Below, in pieces: positions 31,712 to 37,126 of a DNA stretch of 37,126 nt. Every line of letters begins with the position of its first letter. Position 1 is the stretch's first letter. The position numbers and the translations under genes were made by a program. The notes below the pieces were generated by a model that was not told the DNA's origin, did no database searches, and saw only the letters and a program-made list of their open reading frames with translations. The DNA is from Rhodospirillales bacterium (lineage in GTDB: Bacteria; Pseudomonadota; Alphaproteobacteria; Reyranellales; Reyranellaceae), in assembly GCA_009377525.1 (NCBI GenBank), contig WHTW01000071.1, forward strand, positions 1-37,126, given 5' to 3'.

Positions 31712-32788
31712 ATGCCAGGTATTGCTCGCGCGTTGTTGATGTCGGCCGCAGTCGCCATGACCGCTGCCGTGATTACCCTTCCGGCTCAAGCCCAGGAGCG
31801 GGTGCGCTGGAAGATGCAGAGTGCATTCGGCAGCCAGCTGCCGCATCTCGGCCCGTCGGCACTGCGCTTCACCGAGGACATCAAGCGCATGTCAGGCGGC
31901 AAATTCGAGGTCAAGTTCTTCGAGCCCGGCGCCTTGGTGCCGGCGCTCGAATGTTTCGACGCGGTCAGCAAAGGATCGGTCGAATCCTGCTGGACGACGC
32001 CGGGCTACCATACCGGCAAGTATCCCGCGCTCGCCTTCTTCACCACCGTGCCGTTCGGCCCCGGCATCGGCGAGTTCCTCGCCTGGAAGTGGTTCGGCGG
32101 CGGCAACAAGCTGCGCGACGAGATCTACGCCCAGCACGGCCTGAAGGCCTTCGACTGCTTCTGCATCGGACCGGAGACCTCCGGCTGGTTCCGCCGCGAG
32201 GTCAAGGATGTCGAGGACATGAAGGGCCTCAAGATGCGCTTCTTCGGTCTCGGTGCCCGGGTCATGCAGAAGATGGGCGTCTCGACCCAGCTGCTGGCCG
32301 GAGCGGACATCTTTCCGGCGCTGGAACGCGGCGTGATCGACGCGACCGAGTTCTCGATGCCCACCATGGACACGCAGATGGGCTTCCATCAGATCGCCAA
32401 GTTCAACTACTTCCCGGGCTGGCATCAGCAGGTCTCGTGCAGCGAGTTCCTGATGAACGCCAAGGCGTTCGACGCGCTGCCCGACGCCTACAAGGCGATG
32501 ATCGACGTCGCGGCGGGGCGGCAGGTGGCCTACACCTACGCCGAGACCGAGGCCATGCAATTCGCTGCCATGGCGGAGATGACCAGCAAGCACGGCGTGA
32601 AGATCAAGCGCTGGAGCGACAAGGATCTGGCGGCCTACCAGACGGCCTGGCTCGAGGTGATCGCCGAGGATTCCGCAAAGGATCCGTTGTTCAAGAAGGT
32701 CGCCGACCACTACCTCGCGTTCCGCAAGAACTATGCGGTGTGGGGCGAGGCCCAGGCCATGAAGCCGAGCTACATCACCGAGAAGTGA
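31712..32788 (+). CDS. TRAP transporter substrate-binding protein (DctP family)
   Basis: A 358-residue periplasmic protein of the DctP family (PF03480). The signal peptide MPGIARALLMSAAVAMTAAVITLPAQA cleaves near A27. GYHTGKYPALAFFTTVPFG and DMKGLKMRFFGLGARVMQKMG are family marks; R176 is the arginine that binds the substrate carboxylate. The layout resembles the TakP/mannitol-chloroaromatic branch, which includes 2-oxo-acid binders, and substrate assignment goes no further. The ATG at 31712 has GGGAGG at the right distance; an in-frame ATG at 31637 would put a charged stretch ahead of the signal peptide and is rejected. A strong hairpin follows before the permease gene. Confidence 0.92.
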   Translation: MPGIARALLMSAAVAMTAAVITLPAQAQERVRWKMQSAFGSQLPHLGPSALRFTEDIKRMSGGKFEVKFFEPGALVPALECFDAVSKGSVESCWTTPGYHTGKYPALAFFTTVPFGPGIGEFLAWKWFGGGNKLRDEIYAQHGLKAFDCFCIGPETSGWFRREVKDVEDMKGLKMRFFGLGARVMQKMGVSTQLLAGADIFPALERGVIDATEFSMPTMDTQMGFHQIAKFNYFPGWHQQVSCSEFLMNAKAFDALPDAYKAMIDVAAGRQVAYTYAETEAMQFAAMAEMTSKHGVKIKRWSDKDLAAYQTAWLEVIAEDSAKDPLFKKVADHYLAFRKNYAVWGEAQAMKPSYITEK

Positions 32789-32809
32789 GACGGGCGACGT
32801 GGTGACGAT

Positions 32810-32842
32810 GTCCGGGCTTCGCCGAATCGGCGGAGCCCGGAC
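32810..32842. terminator. Intercistronic hairpin between the TRAP binding-protein and DctM genes
   Basis: GTCCGGGCT pairs with AGCCCGGAC and the stem continues through one G-T wobble and CGCC/GGCG, giving 14 pairs around a five-base loop. It starts 22 bases after the stop at 32788. No T run, so partial termination or protection of the upstream message is more likely than full stop. Confidence 0.6.
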
Positions 32843-32877
32843 GCGCGCCCGAGGATTGAGTGCGGGGAGTTTCCGAT

Positions 32878-34383
32878 ATGGCGGTCTCTGAACAAACCCG
32901 TGGCGCGAGCCGCGGCATAGCCGGCATCCTGATCCCGGCGCTGGTCATCGTCGCCGTCGCGGTGGCGGTCGCGATCATCGCCGCGATGCCGATGGCGGCG
33001 CGGCAGGACCTGCTGTACACGGCGCAGGACTACCTGCCGCTCGTGATGTTCATCACGCTGGCTGTCCTGCTGTTCTCCGGCTATCCGGTGGCGTTCATCC
33101 TGGGCGGCATCGCATTGACCTTCGGGTTGATCGGGTACTTTCTCGGCAGCTTCAGGCTGATCGAGTACTTCAATTTCGTGCCGCGCATCTGGGGCCAGGC
33201 GGCGGAGAACCTGGTGCTGGTCTCCGTTCCGACCTTCATTTTCATGGGCGTGGTCATGGAGCGCAGCGGCATCGCCAACGACCTGCTGTACTGCGTCCAG
33301 GTCCTGCTGAAGCGGGTGCCGGGCGCGCTCGCGCTCGGCGTCACCATCATGGGCACCATCCTGGCGGCGATGACCGGCATCATCGGCGCCTCGGTGACGA
33401 TGATGACCGCGCTGGCGCTGCCGACAATGATTCGCCAGGGCTACAGCCACGCGCTTGCCTGCGGCACCATCGCCGCGTCGGGCACGCTCGGCATATTGAT
33501 ACCGCCCAGCATCATGCTGATCGTCATGGCCGACCTGCTCGGCGTCTCGGTCGGCAACCTGTTCATGGCGGCGCTGGCGCCGGGGCTCGCCCTGTCAGCC
33601 CTGTACCTCGGCTTTGTCGTGATCGCCGCGACCGTCAAGCCGTCGATCGCGCCACCACTGCCGCCCGATCTGCTGAAGGTGCCGAAAGGCCAGATGCTGC
33701 CGCTGCTGGCGCGCGCCTTCTTTCCGCCAGTGTTCCTGATCGGGATGATCAAGTGCTCGATCCTGTTCGGCTTCGCCGCGCCGAGCGAAGCGGGCGCGGT
33801 CGGCGCCTTCGGTGCACTCCTGCTCGCCCTGTTCGCCGGCCGGCTGAACACCACGATGATCAGCGAAACCTGCCAGACTGCGGCGCGCACCATCGCCATG
33901 GTGTTCTTCATCATCATCAGCGCCACCTGCTTCGCCTACGTCTATCGCGCGCTCGGCGGCGACGACATCGTCGAGCATCTGCTCAAGGAGGCGGGACTGG
34001 ATTCCTGGGGCTTCCTGATCCTGATCCTGGCGATCGTGTTCGCCCTCGGCTTCTTCCTCGACTGGATCGAGATCACGCTGATCGTGCTGCCGGTGTTCGC
34101 GCCGATGATCGGCGCGCTCGATTTCGGCGATCACGTCGCCAAGGCGGACGTGGTCTACTGGTTCGCCATCCTGATGGCCGTGAACCTGCAGACCTCGTTC
34201 CTGACGCCGCCCTTCGGCTTCGCGCTCTTCTATCTCAAGGGCATCGCGCCGAAGGAAGTGAAGATCGAGAGCATCTACAAGGGGATCATTCCGTTCGTCC
34301 TGCTGCAGTTGACGGCCGTGATCGTCGTGCTGCTCTGGCCCGATCTCGCGCTCTCGCTGATGCGCAGCGCTTATGGTTCGTGA
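32878..34383 (+). CDS. TRAP transporter large permease (DctM family)
   Basis: A 501-residue membrane protein with about 12-13 helices. Family marks include VLLFSGYPVAFILGGIALTFGLIGYFLG, VPTFIFMGVVMERSGIANDLL, MTGIIGASVTMMTALALPTMIRQGYSHALACGTIAASGTLGILIPPSIMLIV and the C-terminal NLQTSFLTPPFGFALFYLKG. It forms the sodium-driven transport channel with DctQ. It is longer than the usual 425-450 residues, partly through an extra N-terminal helix (residues 10-40). The ATG at 32878 has GGGGAG eight bases upstream; the GTG at 32860 is an alternative. The DctQ gene follows after seven bases. Confidence 0.92.
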   Translation: MAVSEQTRGASRGIAGILIPALVIVAVAVAVAIIAAMPMAARQDLLYTAQDYLPLVMFITLAVLLFSGYPVAFILGGIALTFGLIGYFLGSFRLIEYFNFVPRIWGQAAENLVLVSVPTFIFMGVVMERSGIANDLLYCVQVLLKRVPGALALGVTIMGTILAAMTGIIGASVTMMTALALPTMIRQGYSHALACGTIAASGTLGILIPPSIMLIVMADLLGVSVGNLFMAALAPGLALSALYLGFVVIAATVKPSIAPPLPPDLLKVPKGQMLPLLARAFFPPVFLIGMIKCSILFGFAAPSEAGAVGAFGALLLALFAGRLNTTMISETCQTAARTIAMVFFIIISATCFAYVYRALGGDDIVEHLLKEAGLDSWGFLILILAIVFALGFFLDWIEITLIVLPVFAPMIGALDFGDHVAKADVVYWFAILMAVNLQTSFLTPPFGFALFYLKGIAPKEVKIESIYKGIIPFVLLQLTAVIVVLLWPDLALSLMRSAYGS

Positions 34384-34390
34384 GGAGGCG

Positions 34391-35146
34391 ATGTCGATGT
34401 CGAACGAAACCCAGATCGACCCTGCCAGGCCTGGTGCGCCGGTGGCGCTACGGACGAGCGAACGGCTGCGCAGGAGCGTCGACCTCGTCGGACGTTACGC
34501 CTCCTTTCTGCTGCTTCCGCTGGTGCTGATCACCGTCATCGATGTCGTCGCCCGCAAGCTGACCTGGCATGGCGCCGATGGCATACAGGGCGTGCAGATC
34601 TGGCTGGTGGCGAACTTCGGAAACATGTTCGAGTCGACGGTGCTGCAGGAGCTGGAGTGGCACATCCACACGGCGCTGTTCGCGCTCGTGCTCGGCTTCG
34701 GCACGATCTACAATACCCATGTGCGAGTCGACCTCATCCGCGACCACCTGCGGTTCCGCAAGAAGGCGTGGCTGGAGTTCCTGGGCCTCAGCTGCTTCAT
34801 GATCCCGTATCTGCTGCTGCTGATCTATTTCTGCACCTCCTGGGTTGCGGAGTCCTACGTCCTTGGCGAGGTTTCCGCCTCGACCGTCGGCTTGAGCCAT
34901 CGCTGGGTGATCAAGGGGATCCTGGTGTTCGGTTTGATCGTCGCCACCGTGGCCGGCGTCGCCGTGTGGCTGCAGGTCGCCTACGTGCTATTTGGACCGC
35001 AGGGCGCGCGCTTCAAGTTGATGACCCTGGAGTGGCCCGAGGAGACCGGGACAACGGTCGAAGGCAAGGAGCGGATCAAGCTCGAGGACACCCCGGACCC
35101 GGTCCTGGAAGCGCCGGTCGCCGTTGCGGTCACCCAGAAGACATAG
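34391..35146 (+). CDS. TRAP transporter small permease (DctQ family)
   Basis: A 251-residue, four-helix membrane protein (helices near residues 35-55, 85-105, 125-147 and 172-196). Typical for DctQ are the first helix with VLITVIDVVARK and the segment ELEWHIHTALFALVLGFGTIYNTHVRVDLIRDHL, as in the larger subtype whose second helix carries LEWH. An N-terminal polar stretch and a C-terminal acidic tail make it longer than standard. GAGGAGG precedes the ATG at 34391. Gene order here is P-M-Q rather than the commoner P-Q-M. The next gene starts five bases after its stop. Confidence 0.88.
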   Translation: MSMSNETQIDPARPGAPVALRTSERLRRSVDLVGRYASFLLLPLVLITVIDVVARKLTWHGADGIQGVQIWLVANFGNMFESTVLQELEWHIHTALFALVLGFGTIYNTHVRVDLIRDHLRFRKKAWLEFLGLSCFMIPYLLLLIYFCTSWVAESYVLGEVSASTVGLSHRWVIKGILVFGLIVATVAGVAVWLQVAYVLFGPQGARFKLMTLEWPEETGTTVEGKERIKLEDTPDPVLEAPVAVAVTQKT

Positions 35147-35150
35147 CGTC

Positions 35151-35612
35151 ATGCAGCTGGATTGGGAAAGCCTGGTCAAGCGTTATGTCTATAACGACGC
35201 CAAGACGCCGTACTTCACGGCGGTGAGCCGGCTGAACCGGGGCCAGGCGCGCAGCGAGCTGTTCGTCTACACGCTGTTCCTGGTGGTGCTGCTGGGCGCG
35301 ATCGGTGTCGCGTCGCTGTCACCGGCCTTGCCGCACGGCGGTGCGGTCGGGGTGTCGGTCTACGCCTTCGCGGTCGTGATCGCCGCCGTCGTGCTCGGCC
35401 TGACCAAGTATGTCGCGGCGGCCGCCTTGTGCGCCACCGCTCCGGTCGGCGCGCTGCTGTACTTCGCGCTGTACGGCTTCCAGCCCGGCCTGGGCACCGG
35501 CGACCGCATCGTCCTGGTTGTCGTCGTTCTGCTCTGGTTGCTCTACAGCTGGCGAATTCTGCGGATCGTCAGGGCCTATCCGACCTTGCCCGACCCGGGA
35601 GCCCGGGGATGA
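35151..35612 (+). CDS. Small four-helix membrane protein of the TRAP operon
   Basis: A 153-residue integral membrane protein with four hydrophobic segments (near 37-55, 65-85, 88-108 and 115-135) and a polar N-terminus (MQLDWESLVKRYVYNDAKTPYFT) with a conserved-looking aromatic/charged pattern. No named family is recognised. It follows the DctQ gene by five bases and overlaps the next gene by four (ATGA), so it belongs to the TRAP operon. A role as an accessory or assembly subunit of the transporter is inferred from position only. Confidence 0.72.
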   Translation: MQLDWESLVKRYVYNDAKTPYFTAVSRLNRGQARSELFVYTLFLVVLLGAIGVASLSPALPHGGAVGVSVYAFAVVIAAVVLGLTKYVAAAALCATAPVGALLYFALYGFQPGLGTGDRIVLVVVVLLWLLYSWRILRIVRAYPTLPDPGARG

Positions 35613-35917
35613 CGCCGCCGCCGGCCGCCTGGCGCGACCGGCTGGTACGCGGGTTCCGCTGGCATGCCTGGAGCTCCCTGACGCTCAATCTCGGGCTGAC
35701 GGCGATCAACATCACGACCGGCCGTCCGTGGTGGGCGCTCTGGCCGTTGCTGGCGACCGGCCTTGCGCTCGGCCTGCACTACCTCCTGTCCAGGGCTTTC
35801 ACTGTCGACGAGCGCTGGGCGGAAGATCGGGCCCGCGAACTCACGCTGAAGAGCTACGATCGCAGCCACATCGAGAGCATCCGCAAGCAGCAACAACGGA
35901 GCGATCGCCAACCCTGA
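35609..35917 (+). CDS. 2TM-domain small membrane protein
   Basis: A 102-residue protein with two hydrophobic helices (about 20-37 and 42-60) and a charged C-terminal helix (VDERWAEDRARELTLKSYDRSHIESIRKQQQRS). The pattern RGFRWHAWSSLTLNLGLTAINITTGRPWWALWPLLATGLALGLHYLL matches the 2TM domain (PF13239), normally found at the front of bacterial histidine kinases and regulators; here it stands alone. It overlaps the previous gene by four bases and ends the operon, 22 bases before the convergent exporter gene's repaired stop. Function unknown. Confidence 0.78.
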   Translation: MTPPPAAWRDRLVRGFRWHAWSSLTLNLGLTAINITTGRPWWALWPLLATGLALGLHYLLSRAFTVDERWAEDRARELTLKSYDRSHIESIRKQQQRSDRQP

Positions 35918-35939
35918 CCCGTCGTTGGGCAAGCGGGAT

Positions 35940-36880
35940 TCACGTGTGCCGTTCTTCATGACCCTTCTGCTGATGACGATCCTGCTCATTCCTCCGGCTG
36001 GACGCTGCAAGGCCGCAGATATCAGAGCCGCGCCAGCGACTGCCTGCCATTGCAATGGCTCGCCGAGGGCGAAGCTTCCCAGCAGGAGCGCGGTGACACG
36101 CACGAGGAGCGAGATGAGCGCTCTGTTGACTGCGCCGCTGCGCACCAGGAGCCGAAAGAAAATCAGGTAGCCAAGCGCTGTCGTGAAGAGCGCGAGCGCG
36201 AGAATTGCGAGCCATGTCCCCGCACTGACGGGAGCGATGGCCCGGGGCTTGTCGACGAGCACCACAATCGGCAGTGAAAGAAGCGAGGCTGCCGCGAGCT
36301 GGCCGATGACGAGCTGGAGGATATGCGCCTGCCTCGACCGTCGCGCCAGCACGCCGCCGCATGCCTGGCTGAGCGCCGCCGCCAGAGTGGCGACCTGCGG
36401 CAGCAAGCTGTTCTCGATGTCTTGTTTCGCGAGCTGCATGGAGGCGGCGACGCCTGCGAGTGCCACGAGGAGGCCGGCGACCCGCGGGCCGCTCACTTTC
36501 TCGTCGTCAGTAAGAAAGTGAGCGACGAGCACGGTGCAGTGCGGAGCCGTGGCTGCCAGGATCGACGTCAGTCCGATTCCGATCCGGGGTTGACTCCATA
36601 GCAACAACCCTGACCGGACGAGGACGTTGAGACAGCCAAGTGCGAGACAAATGGCACCAGCCCGCCAGGACACAAGGAGAGACTGTCGGGTGACCGACGC
36701 AAGCAGGGTCAGCACGATCGTGGCCAGGAAGGCCTGACAGAAAATGATCGTGAATGCCGGCAGCTCGGTGAGAGCGACGGCGCCCCAGAAGTAGCCGGCA
36801 CCCCAGATCACGGACAGAAGGAGCAGCAGCGCCCAGTCTGCCGTTGTCATGCGAAGGTCGATGCGCGGGGGGATCGTCAT
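35940..36880 (-). pseudogene. DMT/EamA-family transporter, frameshifted near its 3' end
   Basis: A ten-helix drug/metabolite exporter (EamA, PF00892, two repeats). Family marks include LLLLLSVIWGAGYFWGAVALTELPAF and LFTTALGYLIFFRLLVRSGAVNRALISLLVRVTALLLGSFALGEPL. As written, the frame runs on to 35576 through the antisense of the two small membrane-protein genes, giving 434 residues with a senseless tail. Adding one base at 36013-36014 (GGCC to GGCCC) turns the last helix into GAALISAGLAASSRR with a short basic tail and a stop at 35940: 313 residues, the normal size. The ATG at 36880 has AGGAG seven bases upstream. Substrate unknown. Confidence 0.85.
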
Positions 36881-37126
36881 GGTGCGCTCCTGAGGCAGGG
36901 CGCGTCCGGGACGGTCGTGGATCACAGCCTCAGTGGTGTGAGCGATCCGAGGAACGCAACGCGGCTAGTAGCTCTGCACAGTGTTTTTGACGGCTGGGCG
37001 CCGCTTGCGCTGGCGGCGCGCAGCGCCTCTCGGCCTTGCCGGAGGGGTGCATGCACTGCCGTCGTCTCGCTCGTGAATTTCTGCATTTTCGGCCAATTTC
37101 CGGCAGGCCGGCCGATGCCCGCCAAG
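36881..37126. other. Right edge, no supported gene
   Basis: Upstream region of the exporter gene. A minus-strand reading open from the edge to 36922 shows no family resemblance. No clear promoter pair was found. Confidence 0.4.

Noticed and set aside
36922..37125. Minus-strand reading at the right edge
   Set aside because: No motif or ribosome site; ends inside the exporter's upstream region.
1..37126. tRNA, rRNA and insertion-sequence search by eye
   Set aside because: No cloverleaf with a TTCGA arm, no rRNA-like stretch, and no transposase, integrase or flanked terminal repeats were found.

Overview
The window looks like chromosome of a GC-rich alphaproteobacterium. Nearly all genes have G/C-rich third positions and AGGAG-type ribosome sites. 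The mix of a Pseudomonas-type branched-chain keto-acid dehydrogenase operon, Liv and TRAP uptake systems, GFA and VOC enzymes and an RsmB with a NusB domain fits soil or water Rhodospirillales/Hyphomicrobiales. A Reyranella-like genus is only a guess. No rRNA, tRNA, CRISPR array, transposase or integrase is visible. No dedicated transcription factor is seen; HicB is the only candidate DNA-binding regulator.

Layout. 1-1326 (minus): a P-loop NTPase and a frameshifted DUF2971 gene, visibly more AT-rich than the rest. 1525-3485: a frameshifted TauD-type dioxygenase facing a GFA-family/carboxymuconolactone-decarboxylase-like pair. 3608-5309: a candidate papain-fold protein followed by an unrecognised protein. 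5441-5980: a VOC protein, partly duplicated at 10672-11022. Between these copies lie a kinase, a class III PLP enzyme and RidA (minus), and a dienelactone hydrolase with a crotonase (plus). 11267-13225 (minus): rsmB and a hicAB toxin-antitoxin pair. 13340-16315: an ABCD/YddA-type ABC transporter and a CHK-like phosphotransferase. 16332-17560: a divergent coaD-like gene bracketed by two diverged direct repeats. 17704-19671: a luciferase-like monooxygenase divergent from a pentapeptide-repeat protein. 19797-25225: bkdA1-bkdA2-bkdB-lpdV plus a frameshifted HIT gene. 25204-26118 (minus): an unrecognised protein. 26330-31484: a complete livKHMGF-type ABC importer. 31712-35917: a TRAP transporter in P-M-Q order with two small membrane proteins. 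35940-36880 (minus): a frameshifted DMT/EamA exporter.

How the parts may work together. The right half reads as a 2-oxo-acid/branched-chain amino-acid island: Liv-type uptake, a TRAP system of the kind known to carry organic and 2-oxo acids, and the full Bkd complex for oxidative decarboxylation. In the left half, the kinase, PLP enzyme and RidA could form a short amino-alcohol route: phosphorylation, beta-elimination of phosphate, then enamine/imine hydrolysis. This is inference.

Two sequence-level themes stand out. A family of GGACCGC...TCATG palindromic elements recurs in at least five gaps. Four otherwise conserved genes are each broken by a single G/C indel that can be pinpointed and repaired on paper, which raises the question of base-level error versus real decay.
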